Of a DNA stretch of 64,000 nucleotides, positions 10,041 through 18,702 are shown piece after piece. The notes below the pieces were generated by a model, which saw nothing but the letters and a program-made list of their open reading frames with translations, ran no database searches and was not told the DNA's origin. The stretch's first letter is position 1. Each line of letters starts with the position of its first letter. The translations under genes and the position numbers were made by a program. Location of the stretch: the NCBI RefSeq assembly GCF_001518815.1, contig NZ_CP013987.1:4300501-4364500 (forward strand). Reading direction: 5' to 3'. This stretch comes from Pseudomonas oryzihabitans. Its GTDB lineage: Bacteria > Pseudomonadota > Gammaproteobacteria > Pseudomonadales > Pseudomonadaceae.

Positions 10041-11515
10041 GGCTGGAGTTCCTCAAGCAACTGGCGGGCGACCGGGGGCAGATCGCTGGCAGCGAGACCG
10101 CGGCCCTGGCGACCCAGCTCGGCACCGGCACGACCGTGCAGCCAGGCGCCCAGGCAGGCGGCCTCGAAGGGGGGCAGCCCCTGCCCCAGCAGGGCGGCGA
10201 TGATACCGGTGAGAATGTCCCCCAGGCCACCGGTAGCCATCGCCGGATGGCCTTCGCCGCACAGCGCCATGCGCCCATCCGGATGGGCGATCAGGGTGCC
10301 GAAGCCCTTGAGCAGTGCCACGCCGCCGTAGCGACGAGCCAGTTCGCGGGCGCTGCCGGGACGATCGGCTTCGATGTCCTTGATCAAGACATCCAGCAGC
10401 CGCGCCGCCTCGCCCGGATGGGGTGTCATCACCCAAGAGCCGCGCGGTGACTCGACCACCCCGGCGGCCAGCAGATTGAGGGCATCGGCGTCCCAGACCT
10501 GGGCGACGTCCAGCGTCGCGGCCGCACTGGCCAGCGCCTTGCCCCAGGCGCCCTGCCCCAGGCCCGGGCCGACGGCAAGCACATCGGCCTTCTTGGCTAG
10601 CTCCAGCACAGCGAAACTGGAATGCACCCCGGCGACCATGACTTCTGGGCGCCGCGCCAGAACCGCGGTGACGTTGGACGGCCGGGTCGCCAGGCTGAGC
10701 ATGCCCGCGCCGCAGCGTAGCGCCGCCTCGCTGGTCATGATGGCCGCACCCCCGGTGCCTTCATCGCCGCCAATCACCAGCAGATGGCCGTATTGCCCCT
10801 TGTGCGCATTGAGCGGTCGCGCCGCCAGCCGCGGCAGGTTACCGGGCGCCAGACGCTGTGCGGTAGCGTGGGCGGGATTCTGCGGTTCTTCGATCAAGGG
10901 CTCGAACACCAGGCTGCCGACGTGATCCGGCCCCTTGCCGGTGAACAGTCCGAGCTTGAGACCGATGAAGGTGATGGTCAGGTCGGCGCGCACCAGGGCA
11001 CCCGCCGCGGCACCGGTGTCGGCATCCAGCCCGGAGGGAAGGTCGATGGCCACCACCGGCAATTCGCTGGCGTTGACCCGGTCAATGGCGCTGGCATAGG
11101 GCTCGCGCGCCGCGTCCTTGAGGCCGGTCCCCAGCAGGGCATCGACCACCACGCCGTCCAGCGGTGCGTCCGCGCGCCAGGGCTGGATGTCCACCCCGGC
11201 AGCCAGGGCTTCGGCATGGGCCAGGGCGGCGTCGCCCTTGAGTCCGGCTGGCTCGGCCAGGTACCAGACGCGTGCCTGCCACCCGGCCTTGCGCGCCAGG
11301 CTGGCGACCAGATAGCCGTCACCGGCGTTGTTGCCGCCGCCCGCCAGTACGCAGAGCGCGCCGGCGTGAGGCCAGCCATGGCGCAGTGAGCGCCAGGCCG
11401 CGGCAGCCGCGCGGCGCATCAATTCGAGACCGGGCAGCCCGCCGGCGATCAGTTGGGCATCGAGATCCCGCACCTGCTTGGCGCTGTAGAGCTGGAACGG
11501 CAGTTCGTCGTGCAT
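10028..11515 (-). CDS. nnr: Bifunctional NAD(P)H-hydrate epimerase / ADP-dependent NAD(P)H-hydrate dehydratase
   Basis: This two-domain enzyme repairs hydrated NAD(P)H. The start is placed at ATG 11513-11515 ([19 protein letters not shown]), giving 495 residues. The N-terminal YjeF_N epimerase domain (about 1-215) contains [14 protein letters not shown] and VDALLGTGL. The ribokinase-like dehydratase domain (about 225-490) contains [39 protein letters not shown] and the catalytic [10 protein letters not shown]. It is divergent from queG with 61 bases between starts, and it heads the tsaE-amiB-mutL-miaA-hfq series. Confidence 0.95.
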   Translation of the reverse strand: MHDELPFQLYSAKQVRDLDAQLIAGGLPGLELMRRAAAAAWRSLRHGWPHAGALCVLAGGGNNAGDGYLVASLARKAGWQARVWYLAEPAGLKGDAALAHAEALAAGVDIQPWRADAPLDGVVVDALLGTGLKDAAREPYASAIDRVNASELPVVAIDLPSGLDADTGAAAGALVRADLTITFIGLKLGLFTGKGPDHVGSLVFEPLIEEPQNPAHATAQRLAPGNLPRLAARPLNAHKGQYGHLLVIGGDEGTGGAAIMTSEAALRCGAGMLSLATRPSNVTAVLARRPEVMVAGVHSSFAVLELAKKADVLAVGPGLGQGAWGKALASAAATLDVAQVWDADALNLLAAGVVESPRGSWVMTPHPGEAARLLDVLIKDIEADRPGSARELARRYGGVALLKGFGTLIAHPDGRMALCGEGHPAMATGGLGDILTGIIAALLGQGLPPFEAACLGAWLHGRAGAELGRQGRGLAASDLPPVARQLLEELQPCLN

Positions 11516-11576
11516 GCTGGGAAAGCCTCCGGAGTCTGGCAAAATAGGCGGCCCTCCTGCCTGCGCATTCCCTTCG

Positions 11577-12641
11577 ATGTCCGCTGTCGCCCTCGATCTC
11601 GCCGCCCTGGCCGACCTCATCAAAGCATGGGGTCGGGAACTGGGCTTTCAGCAGACCGGCATCGCCGGGCTGGATCTGGCACGTCACGAGGAATATCTGG
11701 AGCGCTGGCTGGCCGCCGGTTTCCACGGCGAGATGGACTATATGGCCGCGCACGGCAGCAAACGTTCGCGACCGGCCGAGCTGGTCCCGGGGACCCTGAG
11801 GGTCGTGTCCCTGCGCATGGACTACCTTCCCGGCGACACCCGCATGAGCGAACGCCTGGCCGACGGCACTGCGGCCTATATCTCGCGCTACGCCCTGGGC
11901 CGCGATTACCACAAGCTGATCCGCAAGCGCCTGCAGCAGCTGGCCGAGCGTATCCAGGGGGAGATCGGTCCCTTCGGCTATCGCGCCTTCGTCGACAGCG
12001 CGCCGGTGCTGGAAAAAGCCATCGCCGAACAGGCCGGACTGGGCTGGATCGGCAAGAACACCCTGGTGCTCAATCGCAAGGCCGGCAGCTGGTTCTTTCT
12101 GGGCGAACTCTTCGTCGACGTGCCCCTGCCGGTCGACGAGCCCACCCCGCGCGACCACTGCGGCACCTGCCACGCCTGCCTGGATATCTGCCCGACCCAG
12201 GCCTTCGTCGGCCCCTATCAGCTCGACGCCCGGCGCTGCATCTCCTACCTGACGATCGAGTTCAAGGGCTCCATCCCGCTGGAGCTGCGGCCACTGATCG
12301 GCAATCGGGTGTTTGGCTGCGACGACTGCCAGCTGGTCTGCCCCTGGAATCGCTTCGCCAAGCCCACCGCCGAAGGCGACTTCAAGCCACGCCACAGCCT
12401 GGACAGCGCCAGCCTGGCCGAGCTCTTTCGCTGGACCGAAGCCGAATTCCTCAGTCGCACCGAAGGCTCGCCGCTACGCCGCGCCGGCTACGAGCGCTGG
12501 CTGCGTAACCTGGCCGTGGGCCTGGGCAATGCGCCGACCAGCATCCCGGTGCTGGAAGCCCTGAAGCTGCAGCGCGAGCATCCCTCTCCCCTGGTGCGTG
12601 AGCACGTGGAATGGGCGCTGCAGCGGCACGGCGAGGCCTGA
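11577..12641 (+). CDS. queG: Epoxyqueuosine reductase QueG
   Basis: QueG performs the last step of queuosine synthesis, reducing epoxyqueuosine in tRNA with cobalamin and two [4Fe-4S] clusters. The start at ATG 11577 (MSAVALDLAALADLIKAWG) gives 354 residues. The ferredoxin-like part carries CGTCHACLDICP (about 193-204) and a second cluster motif CDDCQLVCPWN (about 249-259). A C-terminal HEAT-like tail (LREHPSPLVREHVEWAL) is present. It ends 16 bases before the convergent end of the lipoprotein array, which marks the left edge of the accessory islet. Confidence 0.96.
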   Translation: MSAVALDLAALADLIKAWGRELGFQQTGIAGLDLARHEEYLERWLAAGFHGEMDYMAAHGSKRSRPAELVPGTLRVVSLRMDYLPGDTRMSERLADGTAAYISRYALGRDYHKLIRKRLQQLAERIQGEIGPFGYRAFVDSAPVLEKAIAEQAGLGWIGKNTLVLNRKAGSWFFLGELFVDVPLPVDEPTPRDHCGTCHACLDICPTQAFVGPYQLDARRCISYLTIEFKGSIPLELRPLIGNRVFGCDDCQLVCPWNRFAKPTAEGDFKPRHSLDSASLAELFRWTEAEFLSRTEGSPLRRAGYERWLRNLAVGLGNAPTSIPVLEALKLQREHPSPLVREHVEWALQRHGEA

Positions 12642-12657
12642 GCGGCAGGCTAGACGT

Positions 12658-13353
12658 TCAGGGCCCTACCGTGGTGTAGGGGATCGGTGCCCACCAGCTG
12701 CCGTAGGGGACGCCGTACTTGTCGACATAGCTTTTGACCACCGGCGACAGCGGCCGGTACTTGCCGTTGGATTTGCCGCCATAGGGCCCCTTGGGCTCGA
12801 TCTCGGCTTGGAGGGTCAGGACTTCGATGGGATCCAGGCACGGCCCCATGATCCAGACCTTGACCACCCCGCCGGGCGCCAAGCCGATGGTAAGGTCCTT
12901 ACGATAATCCGAGGTGCGACCACTGACCGGACACTCGGCTGGCAAGCGTTCGAGCATTTTTTTCCGCGCCCAGGCGGGAATGGCGAATACCGTCTGATAG
13001 GTCAGGGGCTCAACCAAGGATTGCCAGCGCACAGCGACCATGTAAGGCAGATCCAAACCGGTCATGTAGCGGCCTTTGCCCGATCCGATTCTTTTAGGCC
13101 ACCCTTTGGCGGTAGCCGACAGACTTGCTGGCTGTCCCATGGCAACCACCCCGCCCATGGCATTGGGAAAAAAGCGGCCGTCGATGTCACTGATATTGGC
13201 TTGCTCTAGCCAGACCTGCATGTAGTTGGGTGCCAAAAAGCCCAAGTACCATGCGTCATAGGGCAGCTTGTTCGCGGCGCCAGACTGGCAACCTGCCAGA
13301 CTTATGAGCAGGGCGATTGACAGCAGCCGGCGAATCATCGCCCAACTTTTCAT
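12658..13353 (-). CDS. DUF3304-type lipoprotein, fifth copy of the putative Tle1 immunity array
   Basis: This is the promoter-distal copy of five tandem paralogues. The 231-residue product starts MKSWAMIRRLLSIALLISLAGC, a lipoprotein signal peptide with lipobox LAGC (acceptor Cys22), so a periplasmic, membrane-tethered protein is expected. The mature part begins KLPYDAWYLGFLAPNY and ends YGSWWAPIPYTTVGP. Its ATG overlaps the previous stop by 4 nt (ATGA). In the first half it resembles the first copy (ISDIDGRFFPNAMGG, MVAVRWQSLVEP), but its C-terminal third matches copies two to four. The immunity role is inferred from position after a lipase effector; the family name is from memory. Confidence 0.85.
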   Translation of the reverse strand: MKSWAMIRRLLSIALLISLAGCQSGAANKLPYDAWYLGFLAPNYMQVWLEQANISDIDGRFFPNAMGGVVAMGQPASLSATAKGWPKRIGSGKGRYMTGLDLPYMVAVRWQSLVEPLTYQTVFAIPAWARKKMLERLPAECPVSGRTSDYRKDLTIGLAPGGVVKVWIMGPCLDPIEVLTLQAEIEPKGPYGGKSNGKYRPLSPVVKSYVDKYGVPYGSWWAPIPYTTVGP

Positions 13354-14042
13354 GGCCCTACCGTGGTGTAAGGGATCGGTGCCCACCAGCTGCCGTAGGG
13401 CACGCCGTACTTGTCGACATAGCTTTTGACCACCGGCGACAGCGGCCGATACTTGCCGTTGGATTTGCCGCCATAGGGCCCCTTGGGTTCGATCTCGGCT
13501 TGGAGGGTCAGGACTTCGATGGGATCGAGGCAGGGACCCATGATCCAGACCTTGACCACCCCGCCGGGCGCCAGGCCGATGGTGAGGGCTTCGCGATAGT
13601 CGAAGTGGTAGCCGCTCGGACACTGGCCCGGGATAGGCTCGACCATCTTTTCCCTGGCCCAATCGGGGATGGTGAAAAGCGCGTGATAGGTCTGGGGCTC
13701 GACCATGGATTGCCAGCGTAGGGAGACGACGTAGGGCAGATCAAGGCCGGTCAGAGTCCGGCCTTTGCCTGAGCCGATTCGCCTGGGCCAGCCTTTGGCG
13801 GTAGCCGATAGGCTAGCCGGTTGCCCCATGGCGACCACTCCCCCCATGGCATTGGGAAAGATACGCCCACTGTTGTCGCCAATGTTGGCTTGCTCCAGCC
13901 AAACTTCCATATAGTTGGGCGCCAGAAAGCCCAGGTACCAGGCGTCATAGGGCAGCTTGTTCGCGGCGTCAGACTGACAACCCGCCAGGCTCAGTAGCAA
14001 GCCAATAGCCAACAACCAGCGACTCATCGCCCAACTTTTCAT
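13350..14042 (-). CDS. DUF3304-type lipoprotein, fourth copy of the putative immunity array
   Basis: The 230-residue paralogue has the same lipoprotein signal (MKSWAMSRWLLAIGLLLSLA, then GC; acceptor Cys22). Over most of its length it is nearly identical to copies two and three (NIGDNSGRIFPNAMGG, VVSLRWQSMVEPQTYHALF). One internal segment (IPGQCPSGYHFDYREALT) instead follows the first copy, which explains why it is one residue shorter. It begins and ends in 4-nt ATGA overlaps with its neighbours, so the array is probably translated by reinitiation from one mRNA. Confidence 0.85.
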   Translation of the reverse strand: MKSWAMSRWLLAIGLLLSLAGCQSDAANKLPYDAWYLGFLAPNYMEVWLEQANIGDNSGRIFPNAMGGVVAMGQPASLSATAKGWPRRIGSGKGRTLTGLDLPYVVSLRWQSMVEPQTYHALFTIPDWAREKMVEPIPGQCPSGYHFDYREALTIGLAPGGVVKVWIMGPCLDPIEVLTLQAEIEPKGPYGGKSNGKYRPLSPVVKSYVDKYGVPYGSWWAPIPYTTVGP

Positions 14043-14734
14043 GGCCCTACCGTGGCGTAGGGAATCGGCGCCCACCAACTGCCATAGGGCACGCCGTACT
14101 TATCGACATAGCTTTTGACCACCGGCGACAGCGGCCGATACTTGCCGTTGGATTTGCCGCCATAGGGCCCCTTGGGTTCGATCTCGGCTTGGAGGGTCAG
14201 GACTTCGATGGGATCGAGGCAGGGACCCATGATCCAGACCTTGACCACCCCGCCGGGCGCCAGGCCGATAGTAAGGTCCTTAGGATAATCCGAGGTGCGA
14301 CCACTGACCGGACACTCGGCTGGTAGACGCTCGACCATTTTTTCCCTGGCCCAATCAGGGATGGTGAACAGCGCGTGATAGATTTGAGGCTCGACCATGG
14401 ATTGCCAGCGTAAGGAGACGACGTAAGGTAGATCTAAGCCGGTTAGGTTACGGCCGGCACCGGAGCCGATCCTTTTAGGCCAGCCTCTGGCGGTAGCCGA
14501 TAGGCTGGCTGGCTCGCCCATGGCGACTAATCCCCCCATGGCATTGGGAAAGATACGCCCACTGTTGTCTCCAACATTTGCCTGCTCTAGCCAGACCTCC
14601 ATGTAGTTGGGCGCCAGAAAGCCCAGGTACCAGGCGTCATAGGGCAGCTTGTTCGCGGCGTTAGACTGACAACCCGCTAGGCTCAGTAGCAGGCCAATAG
14701 CCAACAACCAGCGACTCATCGCCCAACTTTTCAT
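14039..14734 (-). CDS. DUF3304-type lipoprotein, third copy of the putative immunity array
   Basis: The 231-residue paralogue has signal peptide MKSWAMSRWLLAIGLLLSLA plus GC and a mature domain starting KLPYDAWYLGFLAPNY. It differs from copy four mainly in the block RLPAECPVSGRTSDYPKDLT. A few private changes occur (NAMGGLVAMGEPASL, GAGRNLTG). ATGA overlaps link it to copies two and four. The two mature-domain cysteines seen in all copies (the CP in this block and Cys of MGPCLDP) are kept and could form a disulfide. Confidence 0.85.
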   Translation of the reverse strand: MKSWAMSRWLLAIGLLLSLAGCQSNAANKLPYDAWYLGFLAPNYMEVWLEQANVGDNSGRIFPNAMGGLVAMGEPASLSATARGWPKRIGSGAGRNLTGLDLPYVVSLRWQSMVEPQIYHALFTIPDWAREKMVERLPAECPVSGRTSDYPKDLTIGLAPGGVVKVWIMGPCLDPIEVLTLQAEIEPKGPYGGKSNGKYRPLSPVVKSYVDKYGVPYGSWWAPIPYATVGP

Positions 14735-15426
14735 GGCCCTACCGTGGTGTAGGGAATCGGCGCCCACCAGCTGCCATAGGGCACGCCGTACGTGTCGACA
14801 TAGCTTTTGACCACCGGCGACAGCGGTCGGTACTTGCCGTTGGATTTGCCTCCGTAGGGACCTTTGGGCTCGATTTCGGCCTGGAGGGTCATGACTTCGA
14901 TGGGATCGAGGCAGGGACCCATAATCCAGACCTTGACCACCCCGCCGGGCGCCAAGCCGATGGTAAGGTCCTTACGATAATCCGAGGTGCGACCACTGAC
15001 CGGACACTCGGCTGGTAGACGCTCGACCATTTTTTCCCTGGCCCAATCAGGGATGGTGAAAAGCGCGTGATAGGTTTGAGGTTCGACCATGGATTGCCAG
15101 CGTAGGGATACGACATAGGGCAGATCCAGGCCGGTCAGAGTCCGGCCTTTGCCTGAGCCGATTCTTTCTGGCCAACCCTCTGCGCGAATCGCCAGATTTT
15201 CAGGTTTGCCATAAGACACTACTCCCCCCATGGCATTGGGAAAGATGCGCCCGCTGTTATCACCAATATTGACTTGCTCCAACCAGACTTCCATGTAGTT
15301 GGGCGCTAGAAAGCCCAGGTACCAGGCATCATAGGGCAGCTTGTTCGCGGCGTCAGACTGACAACCTGCCAGGCCCAGTAGCAGGACGATAGACAGCAGC
15401 CAGCGACTCATTGCCCAACTTTTCAT
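14731..15426 (-). CDS. DUF3304-type lipoprotein, second copy of the putative immunity array
   Basis: The 231-residue paralogue starts at ATG 15424-15426, overlapping the first copy's stop by 4 nt. A second in-frame ATG five codons later corresponds to the start of the first copy. The signal peptide ends LLGLAGC (Cys22). It has a private segment, VVSYGKPENLAIRAEGWPE, in place of the MGQPASLSATAKGWP found in most other copies. The rest agrees with copies three to five, including RLPAECPVSGRTSDYRKDLT. Confidence 0.85.
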   Translation of the reverse strand: MKSWAMSRWLLSIVLLLGLAGCQSDAANKLPYDAWYLGFLAPNYMEVWLEQVNIGDNSGRIFPNAMGGVVSYGKPENLAIRAEGWPERIGSGKGRTLTGLDLPYVVSLRWQSMVEPQTYHALFTIPDWAREKMVERLPAECPVSGRTSDYRKDLTIGLAPGGVVKVWIMGPCLDPIEVMTLQAEIEPKGPYGGKSNGKYRPLSPVVKSYVDTYGVPYGSWWAPIPYTTVGP

Positions 15427-16109
15427 GGCCCAACCGTGGTGTAAGGGATCGGCGCCCACCAACTGCCGTAGGGGACGCCGTACTTGTCGATATAAGCCTT
15501 GGTGACCTCGGTCAGCGGCAGGGCGTATTGGCCGTTCATGCGGCCCTGATCAGGCCCCTTAGGCTCGACCTCGGCCTGCAGAGTCAAGACCTCAATGGGA
15601 TCCAGGCAAGGGCCCATGATCCATACCTTGACGACACCACCCGGTGCTAGCCCGATGGTGAGGGACTCACGATAATCGAATTGGTAGCCACTCGGGCACT
15701 GGCCTGAAATACGTTCGACCATCTTCTCCCGCGCCCAGGGAGGAATCGCAAATATCGCCTGATAGGTCTGGGGCTCGACTAGGGATTGCCAGCGCACAGC
15801 AACCATATAGGGCAAATCTAATCCAGTCATGTAGCGGCCTTTACCCGAACCGATCCTCCTAGGCCAGCCCTTGGCAGTTGCCGATAGACTCGCAGGTTGC
15901 CCCATAGCCACCACACCGCCCATGGCATTGGGGAAAAAGCGGCCGTTGATGTCGCTGACATTGGCCTGCTCCAGCCAGATCTGCATGTAGTTGGGTGCCA
16001 AAAAGCCCAGGTACCAGGCGTCATAGGGCAACTTGGATTTGGGCGTGGCATTGGATTGGCAGCTAGCCAAACCAAACGCCAGGATGAGGTACAGCAGCCA
16101 ACGGCTCAT
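15423..16109 (-). CDS. DUF3304-type lipoprotein, first copy: likely cognate immunity protein of the adjacent effector
   Basis: This is the effector-proximal and most divergent paralogue (228 residues). It starts at MSRWLLYLILAFGLASC, with lipobox LASC and acceptor Cys17. Its ATG overlaps the effector stop by 4 nt. Its C-terminal third differs from all others (DQGRMNGQYALPLTEVTKAY instead of YGGKSNGKYRPLSPVVKSY). For phospholipase effectors that act in the periplasm, a periplasmic lipoprotein immunity protein is the usual arrangement. That, with the overlap, makes this the best candidate for the true cognate partner. Confidence 0.85.
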   Translation of the reverse strand: MSRWLLYLILAFGLASCQSNATPKSKLPYDAWYLGFLAPNYMQIWLEQANVSDINGRFFPNAMGGVVAMGQPASLSATAKGWPRRIGSGKGRYMTGLDLPYMVAVRWQSLVEPQTYQAIFAIPPWAREKMVERISGQCPSGYQFDYRESLTIGLAPGGVVKVWIMGPCLDPIEVLTLQAEVEPKGPDQGRMNGQYALPLTEVTKAYIDKYGVPYGSWWAPIPYTTVGP

Positions 16110-17974
16110 TCGGGATAGCCTGCTTGGGGACGGTTGGGATAGACGTTGCGGCGACCAGTCGCCGTAGGGGCATTGACGAAGAAGATGGCCAGATCACTAC
16201 GATCTTTACCCAATAGCGCGTTCCAGTGAGCGGAAAGATGCACATAACGACCGAACAGCAGGCGGGCCTCGGCCTGGTCGATATGTAATGGAGCACCCTG
16301 CGCGTAGGCCTGCAACTTAGCCGCGATACCTTGTAATTCATCAGGAATCGCTAAGGCTGCGGTCATGGGAATCGGAGAAAGAGCTACATCATGATCAATA
16401 GCGAGTCGATGCATGATGCGTAAGTAAATCAACGACAGCTCGCCGCGAACTCGGCGTTCCAGGCGGATCGCGGCGATAACTTCGGTTTCTGGCAGATTGC
16501 CGCGGGTTCGTGGCAAGTTATTGCGCCAGGTATCAATTTCTAATGTAGTGGCGCCCGGTTCATACCAAGGCTCTCGTTGAAACTGCGCTAGCTCGATTTG
16601 GGCCTGGCGATAACTCCAGGCCGCATGACTGTCGGTACCATAGCGCTCGCGAGAGGCGCGCGGCCGGGTCAAGAGTAGGCGTTCGGTCATCTCGAGCGCA
16701 TAGCCCCCACCTAAGTCGGCATGAGCACCCGGCAAGGCAATTTCTTGATGCTGGGGCGCAACACTGGTAAGGGCGAAGTTACGCCGGTGCTCGTCACGAG
16801 CAACTAGGTGCACCACCTTGGCTGCGCACCCTGCCGGCAGATAGAGGTTGACGCCGGGGTTGGCGATATTGGTCGGGGTAAAGTCGCCACGCCTGAGGTC
16901 CGCTACCGCCGTCACGGTATCGAACAGGCCGATAAAGTTGAGTTTGACCATGGCGCTCTGCCACGAAAAGCACTTGGCCAAACCTGTCGCAGCAATACCG
17001 CCACCGGGCTTGAGCACCTCGTTGGCGAAGTGTCGCGCGGCTGCAGAGCCTCGGCTGAACCCAAAGAGATCGAACTTGATCGCTTCGATAATAATATCGG
17101 GGTTGTTGCGCTGGAACAGCACGTACTGTTTGGCGAAGGCTGCGGGAAAATTCTGAACGCACCCCAGCACACCACTGGCACCCATGCCCGTCCCCATGGA
17201 GAAAGCGCTATCAGGTTGTCTGGCTCGAGTGCCGATACCTTCGATATAGACCGGAATAGCCGCTGACCTTTCATCTTGCTCAACGGCGCGCTGGGTATCG
17301 TCTTGGTAGAGCCGATACAATCGCACGATATTCGTATCAGCATTGGCGTAACTGCTATCGGGGTCGAGCATGAACTTCTTGCAGTACCGGGCGATGCTCT
17401 CCGCTTGATCCTGGCGAAAGCCCTGCTCTTCCGCCCGGCAGGCGGCACCGGTGGCGGCGTTGAAGAGGTTGTTGCCGGTGCCGTCGAAGAAGACGCCGAT
17501 GCGCAGGGTGATGCGCTGTTCTAGCGGACGTTCCGCCTGTTCGGCGACTTCGTCCCTGGCGACGGGTGCGCCTTCCGGGTGTTTGGCAGGCCCCTCGATA
17601 CCCTGTCGCTCCCGGTCGCGCAGCGCCGAAGGCTTGCCCTGCCCCGGTGCCAGGCCGGTAGTGCCTGCACGGCTCGCGCAGGCACCCTTGGCCGCACCAC
17701 CCGCATCCAGGCCGATGATGACGCTGCCCGAGCCGCCAATCACCACGCCGCCATGGCTGGTAAGGCTGCCGAGCACCGCCGCCGGTTGGCCGTTGATGAG
17801 TACGTTGGAGATGACCGCAGCGCTCAGCGCCGCGCCACAGCCACAGGCGTGGCCGAGGGTCGCGGCAGGCAGGCCATCGAAAGAGACATCGGAGGAGCCC
17901 TGAACCAGGGCGGTGGCCCCACATTTGGGGCAGGCGACGGCGTCGCCCAGGCGCGCAGCAGGTTTTCCAGACAT
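16106..17974 (-). CDS. PAAR-domain type VI secretion lipase effector (Tle1-like, DUF2235)
   Basis: The 622-residue product is a probable antibacterial T6SS effector. Residues 1-90 form a PAAR-like tip domain (MSGKPAARLGDAVACPKCG, repeated NGQPAAVLGS and GGVVIGGSGSVIIG glycine-rich turns). A linker (95-150) leads to a DUF2235 alpha/beta-hydrolase domain starting LRIGVFFDGTGNN (158-169). The nucleophile motif is GFSRGS (305-310, Ser307), followed by FIGLFDTV (347-354) and PGAHADLGGGY (415-425), as in Tle1 phospholipases. The RBS is AGGGAGA before ATG 17972-17974. No vgrG or chaperone gene is adjacent. The lipase call rests on motifs; substrate specificity is unknown. Confidence 0.88.
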   Translation of the reverse strand: MSGKPAARLGDAVACPKCGATALVQGSSDVSFDGLPAATLGHACGCGAALSAAVISNVLINGQPAAVLGSLTSHGGVVIGGSGSVIIGLDAGGAAKGACASRAGTTGLAPGQGKPSALRDRERQGIEGPAKHPEGAPVARDEVAEQAERPLEQRITLRIGVFFDGTGNNLFNAATGAACRAEEQGFRQDQAESIARYCKKFMLDPDSSYANADTNIVRLYRLYQDDTQRAVEQDERSAAIPVYIEGIGTRARQPDSAFSMGTGMGASGVLGCVQNFPAAFAKQYVLFQRNNPDIIIEAIKFDLFGFSRGSAAARHFANEVLKPGGGIAATGLAKCFSWQSAMVKLNFIGLFDTVTAVADLRRGDFTPTNIANPGVNLYLPAGCAAKVVHLVARDEHRRNFALTSVAPQHQEIALPGAHADLGGGYALEMTERLLLTRPRASRERYGTDSHAAWSYRQAQIELAQFQREPWYEPGATTLEIDTWRNNLPRTRGNLPETEVIAAIRLERRVRGELSLIYLRIMHRLAIDHDVALSPIPMTAALAIPDELQGIAAKLQAYAQGAPLHIDQAEARLLFGRYVHLSAHWNALLGKDRSDLAIFFVNAPTATGRRNVYPNRPQAGYPE

Positions 17975-18071
17975 GACCGATCTCCCTATCGGTAACTGGG
18001 CGCCTGAAAATGCCGCACAAAAGTCTCTAGGACAAGGGTTTTAGCGAAGTGGCGCGCAATCTGTCACTGCC

Positions 18072-18689
18072 CTAGCCGTGGGGATCGTCCGGATAGCTGA
18101 AGGTAGGCATCTGCCAGTTGAATCTCAGCGCCAAGAGGCGCAGCAGCAGTCCGGCGCCGAGGGTGATGAGCAGCGCCTGCTCCTCACTCAGCCATTGACG
18201 GCAAAGCAGATAGCAACCGGCGGACAGCACCGCCACGCTGGCATAGAGCTCGCGCCTGAGGATCAGGGGCACGTCGTTGCAGAGGATGTCGCGCAGGATG
18301 CCGCCGCAGGTGCCGGTGAGGGTACCGCTGACGATGACGATGGCCGGACTCAGGCCCATCTCCAGGGCCACCTGACAGCCGATCACGGTAAAGGCCACCA
18401 GGCCCAGGGCGTCGAGTACCAGGAACAGCCGGCGCAGATAGCGCATGACCCGGGCGATGGCCACGGTGGCCAGGCCCGCACCGACGGTGAGCGCCAGGTA
18501 CTCCGGGTGCTTCACCCAGCCGAGCGGATAGTGCCCCAGCAGGACATCGCGCACCGAGCCGCCGCCCAGGGCGGTGACGCTGGCGATCAGCGCCACGCCG
18601 AACAGGTCCATGCCGCGGCGACCGGCGGACAGGGCGCCGGTCATGGCCTCGGCGGTGATGGCGATCAGATAGAGGATGGACAGCAGCAC
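18072..18689 (-). CDS. TRIC-type (UPF0126/YicG family) cation channel protein
   Basis: This 205-residue integral membrane protein has about seven hydrophobic segments and two related halves, each with a glycine-rich signature: TALGGGSVRDVLLG near residue 40 and GTLTGTCGGILRDILCND near 122. The internal duplication and these motifs are typical of bacterial trimeric intracellular cation channel homologues. It lies 13 bases beyond orn on the same strand, so it probably belongs to that transcription unit and not to the effector islet downstream of it. The ion and physiological role are not known. Confidence 0.85.
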   Translation of the reverse strand: MLLSILYLIAITAEAMTGALSAGRRGMDLFGVALIASVTALGGGSVRDVLLGHYPLGWVKHPEYLALTVGAGLATVAIARVMRYLRRLFLVLDALGLVAFTVIGCQVALEMGLSPAIVIVSGTLTGTCGGILRDILCNDVPLILRRELYASVAVLSAGCYLLCRQWLSEEQALLITLGAGLLLRLLALRFNWQMPTFSYPDDPHG

Positions 18690-18702
18690 GGCTGCGCGGC
18701 CA

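Larger units (their letters stand above)
12658..16109 (-). repeat. Five-unit tandem gene repeat (about 690 bp per unit)
   Basis: Five direct repeats of roughly 690 bp run head to tail without spacers. Units 2 to 5 are close to identical over long nucleotide stretches, for example the shared 3' ends encoding GGKSNGKYRPLSPVVKSYVD and the start region encoding MKSWAMSRWLL. Unit 1 is diverged. Every junction has the same ATGA overlap. The regular register suggests duplication by unequal recombination at homologous ends. Confidence 0.9.

Noticed and set aside
12658-13662. A 334-residue version of the last lipoprotein with a long N-terminal extension
   Set aside because: The extension is out-of-frame sequence of the preceding repeat unit. 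The ATG at 13353, overlapping the previous stop, with signal peptide and lipobox, is the real start.
12658-16109. The regular repeats as a CRISPR-like or satellite array
   Set aside because: The units are about 690 bp, fully coding and without spacers. They are tandem genes.
16106-17974. An Rhs or polymorphic toxin reading for the PAAR protein
   Set aside because: There are no YD repeats and no variable C-terminal tip. The C-terminal two thirds is a single DUF2235 hydrolase.
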